Shown here: positions 18,669 to 27,491 of the stretch, piece after piece | Numbering within the stretch: the first letter of the stretch is position 1 | Layout of the letters: each line of letters starts with the position of its first letter | Assembly: GCA_030158285.1 (NCBI GenBank) | Contig: JAOATF010000032.1 | Location: forward strand, 1 to 64,000 | From: Hyphomonadaceae bacterium | Lineage (GTDB): Bacteria; Pseudomonadota; Alphaproteobacteria; Caulobacterales; Hyphomonadaceae | Direction: 5' to 3' | DNA: 64,000 nt | The notes under the pieces: model-generated | The model's input: the letters and a program-made list of their open reading frames with translations, nothing else | Database searches by the model: none | What the model was told of the DNA's origin: nothing | Position numbers and translations under genes: made by a program

Positions 18669-19349
18669 ATGAGCATCGACTTCGCTGACGACGCCCAGGA
18701 TTTGATCGCCGGCTATCGCCGTTTCCGCGCCCATCGCTATCGCGAGGCGCGTGACCTGTTCTATCGCCTGCGCGACGGGCAGCAGCCGGCGACCATGATC
18801 CTCGCCTGCGCCGACAGCCGGGCGGACCCGGCGATGATCTTCGATGCGGCGCCGGGCGAACTGTTCACCGTGCGCAACGTGGCCGCGCTGGCCCCGCCCT
18901 ATGACCCCGAAGGCGGGGTGCATGGTGTGTCGGCGGCGCTGGAATTTGCGGTGACCGCGCTGCAGGTGAAGCAGATCGTGGTGATGGGGCATGGCGGTTG
19001 CGGCGGCATCGCGGCGTCGCTGGCGGCGGCGGCGGACAGGCCGGTGGGCAAGTTCATTGCGCCGTGGGTGGAGATCGCGGCGCCGGCGCGCGATGCGGTG
19101 CTGGCGGATGAGAGCATTGCCCGCAAGGACTGGCAAGAAGCGGTGGAGCATGGCGCGGTCGGCCAGTCGCTGACCAACCTGATGGGATTTCCGTTCGTGC
19201 GTGAGGCCGTGGAGCGCGGCGTGCTGCAGCTCAACGGTGCGTGGTTCTCGATCGGCAAGGGCGAGCTGCACTGGCGCGACCCGGAGACGGGCGGCTTCTC
19301 CGTGGTCGCTGCGGAAGACCCCGAACTCGACCGCGATAATCGGATGTAG
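18669..19349 (+). CDS. Beta-class carbonic anhydrase
   Basis: Interconverts CO2 and bicarbonate. Zinc and catalytic residues are visible: ACADSRADP with Cys47, Asp49 and Arg51, and GHGGCGG with His108 and Cys111. The C-terminal FDIETG-type strand appears as FSIGKGELHW. The start is ATG 18669 (MSIDFADDAQDL); an upstream in-frame GTG at 18618 would add 17 residues not typical of the family. No ribosome binding site is seen before either start. The gene is divergent from a TetR regulator. Confidence 0.93.
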   Translation: MSIDFADDAQDLIAGYRRFRAHRYREARDLFYRLRDGQQPATMILACADSRADPAMIFDAAPGELFTVRNVAALAPPYDPEGGVHGVSAALEFAVTALQVKQIVVMGHGGCGGIAASLAAAADRPVGKFIAPWVEIAAPARDAVLADESIARKDWQEAVEHGAVGQSLTNLMGFPFVREAVERGVLQLNGAWFSIGKGELHWRDPETGGFSVVAAEDPELDRDNRM

Positions 19350-19418
19350 GCCCGCATCCGGCATTTGCCGGAGCGACTGCATGGCGTCATGATCGGCCCG
19401 GATCGGATGGGGATCATC

Positions 19419-20621
19419 ATGCGCGAAGATGCAAACGCCGCACGCAGGCAGTTTCTGGCCTGGCTCGCTGCAACGCCGCTCGCGGCGGGCGCGCTTCAGG
19501 CGATGGCGCAGACACCCTCAACCGTCATCACGTCGGCCGAACAGGCGCTCAACGTCTTCGAGCTTGAAGCCGTGGCTCGCCAGACGATACCGCCCTCGCA
19601 CTGGGGCTATCTCACCGGCGGGGTACAGGACGATCGCTCGCTCGTCACCAACCGCACGGCTTATGATCGCTGGGGCCTGCGTCCGCGCCGGCTGGTTGAC
19701 GTCTCGAAAGTCGACACGTCGGTGAAACTGTTTGGCGAGACGTGGAGCTCGCCCATCGCGCTGTCGCCGGTTTCCAGCCAGCGTGCGTTCCATGCCGATG
19801 GCGAACGCGCCAGCGCGCTTGCCGCGGGCAAGCGCAACGCGTTGCAGATCCTGTCCACGCTGACGACTGTGCCGGTCGAAGACGTGATCAAGGCGCACGG
19901 CCATCCCGTCTGGCAGCAGCTCTACACAACCAACATCCCACGCCTTGGCGAACAGGTGGTGGCGCGCGCCGAAGCTGCGGGCGCCAGCGCGATCGTGTTC
20001 ACGATCGACCTGCTCGGCGGCGGCCAGCGTCGCGAAACACAGGCCATCTTCGCGCGTACTGACAGCCGCACCTGCGCCACCTGTCACACGCCGCGCGCGG
20101 GCTATGACTTCTCGCGCAAGCGCATGTTCGATGGGCTCGACATGACAGGCGCTGTCTCGCCGAACAGCAATACGCTGACATGGGACTATGTCTCGCGCTT
20201 GCGTGATCTGGTGAAGACGCGCCTGCTGGTGAAGGGCGTGATGACGCCGGAGGACGCCACGCTCGCCATCAAGCGCGGGGTCGATGGCATTATCGTTTCC
20301 AACCATGGCGGACGCGCGGAAGACAGTCTTGTCGGCACGCTGGATGTGCTGCCGGAGATCGCGCAGGCGGTGAAGGGTCGCGTGCCGATCCTGATCGATG
20401 GCGGCATCCGGCGCGGGTCCGACGCCTTCAAGGCGCTGGCGCTGGGCGCCAGCATGGTGTGCATCGGCAGGCCTTACTGCTGGGGCCTCGGGGCGTTTGG
20501 CGAGGACGGGGTGACGGCGGCGCTGCGCTTGCTGGACGAGGAACTCATCGCCACCATGCGCCAGTGCGGTGTGACCAGCATCAAGGCGATCAAGAAAGAC
20601 CGGCTGACGAAACTGGCATGA
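19419..20621 (+). CDS. Tat-exported FMN-dependent alpha-hydroxy-acid dehydrogenase with CxxCH motif
   Basis: TIM-barrel flavoenzyme of the lactate/glycolate/mandelate dehydrogenase family, oxidising 2-hydroxy acids to 2-keto acids. A twin-arginine leader (ARRQFLAWLA, residues 8-17) predicts folded export by Tat. The catalytic His is in SNHGGR (His296). FMN phosphate-binding segments LIDGGIRRG and CIGRPYCWGLG are intact. The region that is usually the variable active-site loop carries CATCH at residues 219-223, a cytochrome-c-like CxxCH pattern. The start at ATG 19419 follows GGGG at 8 bases; upstream ATGs lack a site. The physiological substrate is unknown. Confidence 0.88.
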   Translation: MREDANAARRQFLAWLAATPLAAGALQAMAQTPSTVITSAEQALNVFELEAVARQTIPPSHWGYLTGGVQDDRSLVTNRTAYDRWGLRPRRLVDVSKVDTSVKLFGETWSSPIALSPVSSQRAFHADGERASALAAGKRNALQILSTLTTVPVEDVIKAHGHPVWQQLYTTNIPRLGEQVVARAEAAGASAIVFTIDLLGGGQRRETQAIFARTDSRTCATCHTPRAGYDFSRKRMFDGLDMTGAVSPNSNTLTWDYVSRLRDLVKTRLLVKGVMTPEDATLAIKRGVDGIIVSNHGGRAEDSLVGTLDVLPEIAQAVKGRVPILIDGGIRRGSDAFKALALGASMVCIGRPYCWGLGAFGEDGVTAALRLLDEELIATMRQCGVTSIKAIKKDRLTKLA

Positions 20622-20622
20622 A

Positions 20623-21078
20623 CTAGCTTGCGGGGCACGCCAGCGGCTGGTCTGCGCTTACCCCGCCTGCGCCGACCTTGGTGATGCGCCAGCCATCGGC
20701 GAACTTTGACAGCGTGTAGGAACTTGCGCGGTCCTTCGGCGGCAGGGGCTCGCCATCCGCTTTCAGGCGCGAGAACTTCATGCCGGCCCAGGCGGTGTCT
20801 GCGCCGGTCATGCAGGCCTTGACCTCGAAGATATCGGAATGGTGATAGCCTTGCGCGCGCAGGCTTTCGAACCCGCGCTCGAGGCTGGCCTGCTGCTCCG
20901 CGACGCTGGGGCCCGTGCGATAGAAATCGCGGCCGATGGTCTGCGAGTCATGCCGGTTCCAGGCTTTTGTGTAGTCCCACATGAATTGCTCGACGGCTTT
21001 TTCAGGCGCGGGCGCCGGTGCGCTGGCGCATGCGCATGCGCCAAGTGTCAGACACGCAATCAGTCCTGCAAGTCGCAT
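20623..21078 (-). CDS. Hypothetical lipoprotein, NTF2-like
   Basis: Starts at ATG 21078 with MRLAGLIACLTLGAC, a signal peptide with a lipobox (L-G-A-C, Cys15). The mature region of about 130 residues has the layout of NTF2/SnoaL-like folds: a first helix (AVEQFMWDYTKAWNRHD) and later antiparallel strands (WAGMKFSRL, SSYTLSKFADGWRITKV). This is a pattern-based guess, and no ligand pocket can be assigned. The gene is convergent with the hydroxy-acid dehydrogenase gene, one base apart. Confidence 0.68.
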   Translation of the reverse strand: MRLAGLIACLTLGACACASAPAPAPEKAVEQFMWDYTKAWNRHDSQTIGRDFYRTGPSVAEQQASLERGFESLRAQGYHHSDIFEVKACMTGADTAWAGMKFSRLKADGEPLPPKDRASSYTLSKFADGWRITKVGAGGVSADQPLACPAS

Positions 21079-21129
21079 CGGTTGATCCTCAGATGTGGCC
21101 AATAGCTTTTCTGCCCAGTCCAGCGCTCG

Positions 21130-22404
21130 CTAGTCCAGCGCCGGCTTGCGCAGCAGCAACAGCGCGATGAGGCTCAGCCCCGCCGCGGCGCTGAGATAGA
21201 TGCCCACCAGCGGCAGGCCGCCCTGCTGCGCCAGCATCTGCGCGGCGATCGGCGTAAAGCCGCCGCCGATCACGCCGCCGACGTTGAACGCCACGCTGGC
21301 GCCGGTGTAGCGCACGCGCGCCGGGAACAGCCCCGGCAGCCACGCGCCCAGCGGCCCGTACACAAAGCCCATCAACAGCAGGAGGATCGACAGGATCCCG
21401 CCCACCAGGAACAGGTCGCCGCCACCCATCATCGGCGCGATCAGGAAACCGGCGCCGACACTGAGCGCACAGCCCACCGCCAGCACGAGGCGCGGCGTTG
21501 CGGCGTCCGCCCAGTAACCGGCCCACACAATGCCGCCCGCCATGAACAGGATCGCCACCAGCTGCACCTGCAGGAAGGTTTCGCGCGGGATCGCCAGCGT
21601 GGTCGTGCCATAGCCAAGCGCGAAGGCGGTCGCGATGTAATAGACACAGAAACACGCCACCACGCCGAACGTGCCGCCCAGCGTTTCCTTCCAGTGGTCG
21701 CGGAACAGCTCGCCCAGCGGCACGGTGGGCGGCTTCTCTTTCTCGAGCACGTCCCTGAACGCCGGCGTCTCGGTGAGCTTCAGCCGGATCCACAGGCCGA
21801 CGATCACCAGCAGCGCACTCGCCACGAACGGGATGCGCCAGCCCCAGGCCATGAAATCATCGCGGCTCATCACCAGGCCGAGAATGAGGAACAGGCCGTT
21901 GGCGAGGATGAACCCCACCGGCGCGCCAAGCTGCGGGAACATGCCGAAGCGCGCCTTCCATCCCGGCGGCGCATTCTCCACCGCCAGCAGCGCCGCCCCG
22001 CCCCATTCACCGCCAAGGCCAAGGCCTTGCCCGAAGCGCAGCACGCACAGCAGCAGCGGCGCGATCCATCCTGCCTGCGCATAGGTGGGCAGGAAGGCGA
22101 TCGCCGTCGTCGATCCGCCCATCAGCATGAGCGACCATACCAGCGTCGACTTGCGCCCGATCCGGTCCCCGAAATGCCCGAACACCACGGCGCCCACGGG
22201 CCGCGCGATGAACGCGATCGCGAACGTCGCATAGGACGACAGGAGCTGCGCCGTCGGCGAATCCGAGGGGAAGAACAACGGCCCGAACACCAGCGAGGCG
22301 GCGGTGGCGTATATGTAGAAATCGTAGAATTCGATGGCCGTGCCGACGAGGCTGGCCGTGAGCACACGGGCGGCAGGCGCGCGTTCGGTCGTTGCTGGTG
22401 TCAT
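21130..22404 (-). CDS. MFS transporter of the metabolite:H+ symporter (MHS) family
   Basis: Twelve-helix inner-membrane carrier related to ShiA/ProP/KgtP, which import organic acids or osmolytes with protons. MHS hallmarks are the TAIEFYDFYIYATAA segment in helix 1, GHFGDRIGRKSTL between helices 2 and 3, and the GGEWGGAALLAVENAP loop. The start is ATG 22404 (MTPATTERAP); an ATG four codons upstream at 22416 has an equally good purine site. The length of 424 aa fits. The substrate cannot be inferred. Confidence 0.9.
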   Translation of the reverse strand: MTPATTERAPAARVLTASLVGTAIEFYDFYIYATAASLVFGPLFFPSDSPTAQLLSSYATFAIAFIARPVGAVVFGHFGDRIGRKSTLVWSLMLMGGSTTAIAFLPTYAQAGWIAPLLLCVLRFGQGLGLGGEWGGAALLAVENAPPGWKARFGMFPQLGAPVGFILANGLFLILGLVMSRDDFMAWGWRIPFVASALLVIVGLWIRLKLTETPAFRDVLEKEKPPTVPLGELFRDHWKETLGGTFGVVACFCVYYIATAFALGYGTTTLAIPRETFLQVQLVAILFMAGGIVWAGYWADAATPRLVLAVGCALSVGAGFLIAPMMGGGDLFLVGGILSILLLLMGFVYGPLGAWLPGLFPARVRYTGASVAFNVGGVIGGGFTPIAAQMLAQQGGLPLVGIYLSAAAGLSLIALLLLRKPALD

Positions 22405-22555
22405 GTGTCCCGCCATGGTCCCCGATGCCCGTATGGTGCACCAAGCAGAGCGAAATGCACCATCTCGCCGCCCCCGCCAACCGTGCTTTTCGCGATTCCC
22501 GAAACCGCGATTTCCCGATAGGCTTCGCTCAACGCAATGACTGAGGGGGGCCCAA

Positions 22556-23095
22556 GTGTTGCTCAAGCCTGTATGCACAGCAGCCGCAATGACGCTGACC
22601 GTCCTTGCCGCCCCGGCCGCGGCAGCTCAAGTCCCCGCGTACAACGCGGCCGCGTTCACGAAGACCTATGCGCAGGTCGTGGATATCTTTGGCGGTCAGG
22701 AGAAGTTCCAGGCCGCCTATGAGGAAGCCCGCGCCGAGCAGGCCCGCATGGAAGGCGCCCTGCAGCTCAGCCTCAACCTCGAAGCTCGTCTCCGCGCCAA
22801 CAACAACGCCAAGGCGGCTGACATCTATCTCAACGCCGCCAATGGCCTGCGCCCCGTCGTCGAGACCTTGCGCGCCACCTTCGCGAAGTTCGACGCGCTC
22901 GACACCCCGCTCGACGAGGCGCGCGCGAAAGCTGCTCATGACCGGATCGCCGCCGACCTCGCAGCTGTTCTGCAACGTCCGATGACCGAACAGTATGAAT
23001 TCAGCAAGACGCACAAGCTTACCGACGAACCGCTCAATGCGATCCAGACCGCAGCAGGAACCCTGATCGCTGTGGCGGAGAAAAAGCCGACCTAG
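22556..23095 (+). CDS. Hypothetical exported protein (179 aa)
   Basis: The GTG start at 22556 follows a strong GAGGGGGG site. Residues 1-24 form a signal peptide (AAPAAAAQ). The mature protein is almost entirely predicted alpha-helical, Ala/Glu/Arg-rich, with no cysteines and no recognised domain. It is divergent from the MHS transporter and lies about 106 bases upstream of the TIR gene on the same strand, though a functional link is not evident. Confidence 0.68.
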   Translation: MLLKPVCTAAAMTLTVLAAPAAAAQVPAYNAAAFTKTYAQVVDIFGGQEKFQAAYEEARAEQARMEGALQLSLNLEARLRANNNAKAADIYLNAANGLRPVVETLRATFAKFDALDTPLDEARAKAAHDRIAADLAAVLQRPMTEQYEFSKTHKLTDEPLNAIQTAAGTLIAVAEKKPT

Positions 23096-23201
23096 CTCCG
23101 CTTCGCAGTGAGCCACAGTCTCCGCCCCCCGACTGCGGCAGACTTTCGCGCGCGGTGACGTCGTGTAGGGTGCGGCGGGGCTTTGAGCCCGGGAGACACG
23201 C

Positions 23202-24581
23202 TTGGTCGGGCCGGACGGGCATTATCGCGCTTTCATCAGCTATTCCCAGCAGGACAAGGCCTGGGGAAAGCGCATCCATACCTGGCTTGAAACCTATCGC
23301 ATTCCCGATGGCGTGGCGCCGGGCGAGACGACCAATCACCGCCTTGGCCGGTTCTTCCGCGACGAGGAGGACATGGCGGCGGCTTCCGACATCGGCGTGA
23401 TCGTGCGGCGGGCGATCGAGAATGCGGAAAGCCTGATCGTCATCTGCTCGCCGCGCTCGGCGCAGTCGAAATGGGTGAACGCGGAAATCCATCACTACCG
23501 GCGCACCGGCCGCGCGCGAAAAGTGTTCGCGATCATCATCGATGGCGTGCCGAACTCGGGCGACCCGGCGACCGAGTGCTTCCCGCCGGCCCTGCGCGCC
23601 GCAGGCGATCCGGATGATCCCGACGCCCTGCCGATCGAACCGCTGGGTCTCGACGTGCGCAAGGATGGGCCTGAGCGGGCCTGCGCACGGCTGGCGGCGG
23701 GCCTCATTGGCGTCGACTTCGACGATCTCTGGCAGCGCGACCGTCGCCGCGCCGAAGCGCGCCAGCGCATGATCATCGGCGGCTTAGCCGCGATCAGCAC
23801 GGTGTTCGCCGCGCTGGCCGCGACAGCGATCTGGCTCGGCGCTCAGTCAGAGCGTAACGCCACCGAGGCGCGGGCGCGCAGCGCGGAAGCGGAGGCCGCC
23901 CGCGCTGTGCTGCAGCGCGAATATCTCTCCATGCTCGGCGAGACAGTCATCGAGGATGTGTTGATACCGAACGAGGTTCCGGGGGACATCGCAACCGACA
24001 ACCCGGAAATCTGGTTCCCGTTGATGATCACCGAGCAGGTTCAGCTGGCAGCGGCGCGGGATTACAAGGCCGGACGTATTCTCGCCGTGGCGCATGACCG
24101 CGTGATCGATGGCGCCATCAGCGTGCGCAGCGAGGGGTTTCTCCAGCGCACGGTGCGCTGGCTGGCCAATTCGAAGGCGGATGCAGCGATCCGGATCGCC
24201 AGCGGGCATTGCGAATGGCTGCCGACACGGAGCGATGACTGGGCGCTGCCGCAGGACCTCACTGACTGGGGCTACGCCGTCAGCGAAACTGCGGGGAAGA
24301 TCGACGACACGCAGCTTAAAGGCGCCGACGTGCTGATCATAGGCAACGCCTGGGGTAATTTCGAGCAATCCGAGATCGACGCCATCGAGCGCTTTGTCGC
24401 GCGTGGCGGCGGCCTGCTGGCGGCGGGCCTCGGCTGGTCGTGGAAGGACTCAAGCGCGAAGCCCGGCTTTGCGTGCGAGGGCCGCAATCAGGGACAGGAC
24501 GTCAACGACATGTCGACCTACCCGATGAACCGCCTCGGCAAGCTCTTCGGCATGCAATGGACGGACGCATTTCAAGAGTGA
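23202..24581 (+). CDS. TIR-domain membrane protein with C-terminal TCAF/GATase1-like domain
   Basis: Three parts are visible. Residues 8-175 are a TIR domain: RAFISYSQQDKAW, the FRDEEDM loop, and SKWVNAEI with Glu95 at the position of the NADase glutamate in enzymatic TIRs. Residues 190-213 form one transmembrane helix, followed by a short coiled coil to about 243. Residues 285-455 resemble the glutamine-amidotransferase-like domain found in TCAF and M60-associated proteins: an AVAH strand, EGFLQRTVRWL, GADVLIIGNAWGNFEQSEID, RFVARGGGLLAAG and YPMNRLGKLFG. The start is TTG 23202 with GGGAGA upstream. TIR-membrane fusions often carry WD40 or TPR tails, so this tail is unusual. A role in immunity or regulated cell death is inference. 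Confidence 0.82.
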   Translation: MVGPDGHYRAFISYSQQDKAWGKRIHTWLETYRIPDGVAPGETTNHRLGRFFRDEEDMAAASDIGVIVRRAIENAESLIVICSPRSAQSKWVNAEIHHYRRTGRARKVFAIIIDGVPNSGDPATECFPPALRAAGDPDDPDALPIEPLGLDVRKDGPERACARLAAGLIGVDFDDLWQRDRRRAEARQRMIIGGLAAISTVFAALAATAIWLGAQSERNATEARARSAEAEAARAVLQREYLSMLGETVIEDVLIPNEVPGDIATDNPEIWFPLMITEQVQLAAARDYKAGRILAVAHDRVIDGAISVRSEGFLQRTVRWLANSKADAAIRIASGHCEWLPTRSDDWALPQDLTDWGYAVSETAGKIDDTQLKGADVLIIGNAWGNFEQSEIDAIERFVARGGGLLAAGLGWSWKDSSAKPGFACEGRNQGQDVNDMSTYPMNRLGKLFGMQWTDAFQE

Positions 24582-24605
24582 GGGTCGCAACGTAACGCCC
24601 GGAAA

Positions 24606-25001
24606 TCAGGTGAACCAGAAATCCAGCGCAAGCCCCGCGGTACGAAGCAACGCGAGCACGTCGCGGCCAAGCGAGTCGTCTTGAATGCGTTCCGACGATT
24701 TGACCGGCACATGAAGGCGCAGAAATGCCTCAACGGGCTTCACGCGGTCTGCGGCCGCTTTCACAGCGTCAGCGCCGCCCATGCAACTCAGGAAATCCGA
24801 CACTATCAGATCGAACGCCGCATCGTCAGGGTATTGCCGACTAAACGTGACTGCGGTCTTCGACTGCAAGGTTCGACCGTTTGATCGCAGCTCACCGGCC
24901 TTGAAGACACGCATATCGATGCCACGCGGAGCGGCGGGCAAGCCTTCGAAATCATTGAAATCGAAAAACTGGAGTTCGACTATTCGCACCGGAATCGTCA
25001 T
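24606..25001 (-). CDS. Hypothetical protein (131 aa), possibly DUF4279-like
   Basis: The start at ATG 25001 (MTIPVRIVELQFFDFNDFEG) lies 9 bases past the rlmN stop. The protein is soluble with no signal peptide. The last third (AFLRLHVPVKSS, ALLRTAGLALDFWFT) resembles DUF4279 proteins, which also end in a short strand after a helix, but the match is weak. It is convergent with the TIR gene, with 24 bases between the stops. Function is unknown. Confidence 0.6.
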   Translation of the reverse strand: MTIPVRIVELQFFDFNDFEGLPAAPRGIDMRVFKAGELRSNGRTLQSKTAVTFSRQYPDDAAFDLIVSDFLSCMGGADAVKAAADRVKPVEAFLRLHVPVKSSERIQDDSLGRDVLALLRTAGLALDFWFT

Positions 25002-25009
25002 GCACCTGC

Positions 25010-26176
25010 TCAGCCCTCGGCCGATGCTTCCTTTTCCGCCAGCCGCGCCGCCAGTCGCTCGCTCGCCTTCTGCTTCACGCTCTCCGAGCGCAGCTGGCCG
25101 CAGGCGGCGAGGATGTCGCGGCCGCGCGGTGTGCGGATCGGGCTGGCGTAACCGGCGCGGTTCAGCACTTCGGCGAAGGCCTCGATCGTCTCCCAGTCCG
25201 AGCACTCATACTTCGTGCCAGGCCACGGGTTGAACGGGATGAGGTTGATCTTGCTCGGCACGCCTTTCAGCAGGCGCACCAGATCGCGCGCCTCGGCCAG
25301 CGTGTCGTTGATGCCCTTCAGCATCACGTATTCGAACGTCACGCGCTTGGAGTTCGACAGGTCCGGATAGGCGCGGATGGCGTCGAACAATTCCTTCAGG
25401 TCGTACTTCTTGTTGAGCGGCACCAGCTCGTCGCGCAGGTCGTCGTTGGTGGCGTGCAGGCTGATCGCCAGCATCGCGCCGGTGCGCTTGCCCAGCTCCG
25501 GGATTTTTGGCGCAACGCCGGCGGTCGAGACCGTGATGCGGCGCTTCGAGATCGAGATGCCGTCGCCATCGCCGATCGTCTCGAGCGCCTCGACAACGTT
25601 GTCGAGATTGTAGAGCGGCTCGCCCATGCCCATGAAGACGATGTTGGTCAGGCGACGATCCTCGTTCGAGGTCGGCCATTCCTCCAGCGCATCGCGCGCC
25701 ACCATCACCTGGTTGACGATCTCGGCGGCGGACAGATTGCGCACCAGCTTCTGCGTGCCGGTGTGGCAGAACGAGCAGGTCAGCGTGCAGCCGACCTGGC
25801 TCGACACGCACAGTGCGCCCGCCTTGCCGACATCGGGAATGTAGACGCACTCGGCCTCGGTGTTCGGCCCATAGCCGACCAGCCATTTGCGCGTGCCGTC
25901 GACCGAGGTCTGCGCCATGTTGATCGGCGGCCGCTCCAGCACGAACTTTTCGCTGAGACTGCCACGCAGCTCCTTGGCCACGTCGGTCATCTTCGCGAAG
26001 TCGGTGACGCCGTAATGGTAAATCCAGCGCCAGAGCTGGTTCGCCCGCATCCGGGCCTTTTTCTCCTCGACGCCCGCGCCGATCATCGCCTGGCGCAGGC
26101 CCTCGCGCCCCAACCCGGCAAGGTTGGCGGCCACCGGCGCGGCCGGTTTGCGGGAAAGGTCGAGTTCAACGGACAT
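25010..26176 (-). CDS. rlmN: Dual-specificity RNA methyltransferase RlmN
   Basis: Radical-SAM enzyme that methylates C2 of A2503 in 23S rRNA and A37 in some tRNAs. The [4Fe-4S] motif CTLTCSFC (C-x3-C-x2-C) is present, as are the family segments [22 protein letters not shown]-type (here LCVSSQVGC) and [12 protein letters not shown]. The methyl-carrying cysteine region near the C-terminus (DILAACGQL) is intact. The length of 388 aa is normal. The start is ATG 26176. Confidence 0.96.
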   Translation of the reverse strand: MSVELDLSRKPAAPVAANLAGLGREGLRQAMIGAGVEEKKARMRANQLWRWIYHYGVTDFAKMTDVAKELRGSLSEKFVLERPPINMAQTSVDGTRKWLVGYGPNTEAECVYIPDVGKAGALCVSSQVGCTLTCSFCHTGTQKLVRNLSAAEIVNQVMVARDALEEWPTSNEDRRLTNIVFMGMGEPLYNLDNVVEALETIGDGDGISISKRRITVSTAGVAPKIPELGKRTGAMLAISLHATNDDLRDELVPLNKKYDLKELFDAIRAYPDLSNSKRVTFEYVMLKGINDTLAEARDLVRLLKGVPSKINLIPFNPWPGTKYECSDWETIEAFAEVLNRAGYASPIRTPRGRDILAACGQLRSESVKQKASERLAARLAEKEASAEG

Positions 26177-26277
26177 TTCGGGGGTTCAGATAGCAGTGCG
26201 AGGTTAATATCCCAAGGGGCGGACTGTCACGGCGGCCGGCAACCCCGATTTCGTCCGAAGGGAGAAGGTCTTTCCCG

Positions 26278-26802
26278 CTAGCCTCGTTTCGGGGGAACGA
26301 CTTCCGGACCCGGATTTGCGAGGTCGTGCGCTTCGTAATCCGACAGGCGCTCCATATGAAGCGCGCAGATGCCAGCGGGAAGCGACACCATCAGACGGAT
26401 GCGGTTCTGGCTCTCCTTGTCGTGCCAGATAATGTTCTTGAACAGCACCTGGTCGCTTACGCGCAGGGGTGGACCACTTCCGGCGATGACGTTTTCCAGC
26501 AGCGCCTGACAGTCCTTTTCGCGGACCTTCGATTTCCACTCGAGGGTGACCGCGGAGAGGCCCTGTGCGTCGTAACGGTAAAGCGCACGGAACTTGTGGC
26601 CTTCCCACACATACTCGCCGATGTTCCTGACCTTGTCCTCGGTATCGTCCTTCCAGCTCTCGCCGAGCGGCGCCTCGCCCTTCATGGCGGTCTGAACGTC
26701 TTCCGGCGTCATGCCCCATTCGGCGCCACGCCAGCCGGCATGGGCGTTCGGTGCGATAACCGATGCAAGTGTGACTGCGACAGCCAACAGGCGCTTTCGC
26801 AT
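26278..26802 (-). CDS. Hypothetical exported protein (174 aa)
   Basis: A signal peptide covers residues 1-22 (MRKRLLAVAVTLASVIAPNAHA). The mature part begins GWRGAEWGMTPEDV, a W-G-M-x-x-x-x-V pattern found at the start of several uncharacterised periplasmic proteins. It contains two cysteines (about residues 99 and 146) that could form a disulfide. No catalytic motif is seen. Confidence 0.68.
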   Translation of the reverse strand: MRKRLLAVAVTLASVIAPNAHAGWRGAEWGMTPEDVQTAMKGEAPLGESWKDDTEDKVRNIGEYVWEGHKFRALYRYDAQGLSAVTLEWKSKVREKDCQALLENVIAGSGPPLRVSDQVLFKNIIWHDKESQNRIRLMVSLPAGICALHMERLSDYEAHDLANPGPEVVPPKRG

Positions 26803-26871
26803 GCATCCCCCAAGTGATGCTAGAAAACTAACACGAGGACCGCAGCTATTCTACAGCGTGGGTGAAGGCGC

Positions 26872-27369
26872 CTAGCTGAACACCTCGGCGGCGGATTCGC
26901 CCGGCGCCAGGGGATCATCGCCATACTTGTTGGATCCGCGCGTCCCGGGCAGGAAGCCGAGGATTACCAGTTCCACAAGACCGAACAGCAGCACCATTCC
27001 ACCACCGACGAGAAGCGGCAGGTAGAGATTTTCCGGTATCGGCAGCCCCCGCTCCACGCCGGCTTCAAGCATCGCGGAATAGGCAAACACGCCGCCTGCG
27101 CCGATGGCGATGTTGAACAGCAGCTGCCACCAGCCGCTCATGCCGCGATCGTGGAAGCGCTTGGTCGTCAGCGCGATCTGCGGCCAGAGGCTCACAACGT
27201 TCACCACGCCCTCGAGGGGGCCGGTATCCTGCCCCACCCGCACACCGGGAAAGACGACCATGTCGATAATGATCGCGCCGATGGCCAGGCCGATGAGAAC
27301 GAGAACGTATTTCAGCCAGAAATCCTTCCGGCTGATCCGGCCAAACGGACTGAAATAGAAGCCAAGCAT
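26872..27369 (-). CDS. DUF805 family inner-membrane protein
   Basis: The start MLGFYFSPFGRISRKDFWLKYV matches the DUF805 opening (F-x-G-R-x-x-R-x-x-F/Y-W). Four hydrophobic segments follow (about residues 22-42, 60-73 weak, 80-105 and 120-146), together with the conserved LTTKRFHDRGMSGWW loop and a C-terminal LPGTRGSNKYGDDPL, also characteristic. Function of the family is unknown. The length of 165 aa is slightly longer than the usual 110-150. Confidence 0.9.
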   Translation of the reverse strand: MLGFYFSPFGRISRKDFWLKYVLVLIGLAIGAIIIDMVVFPGVRVGQDTGPLEGVVNVVSLWPQIALTTKRFHDRGMSGWWQLLFNIAIGAGGVFAYSAMLEAGVERGLPIPENLYLPLLVGGGMVLLFGLVELVILGFLPGTRGSNKYGDDPLAPGESAAEVFS

Positions 27370-27491
27370 GCGATCCCCCCGACGCGCCCATGGACCAGCC
27401 TATCCATGGCCACGCCATAGGCAAGCGGACGCGATCACACCTTGGTGGCGAGCTGCGCTACTTGCAGCGCCTGCCGGCTTGCAGGGCGTGC

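Noticed and set aside
19357-19372. Hairpin TCCGGCA-TT-TGCCGGA after carbonic anhydrase as a terminator
   Set aside because: The 2-base loop and lack of a T-run make termination unlikely. It may be incidental.
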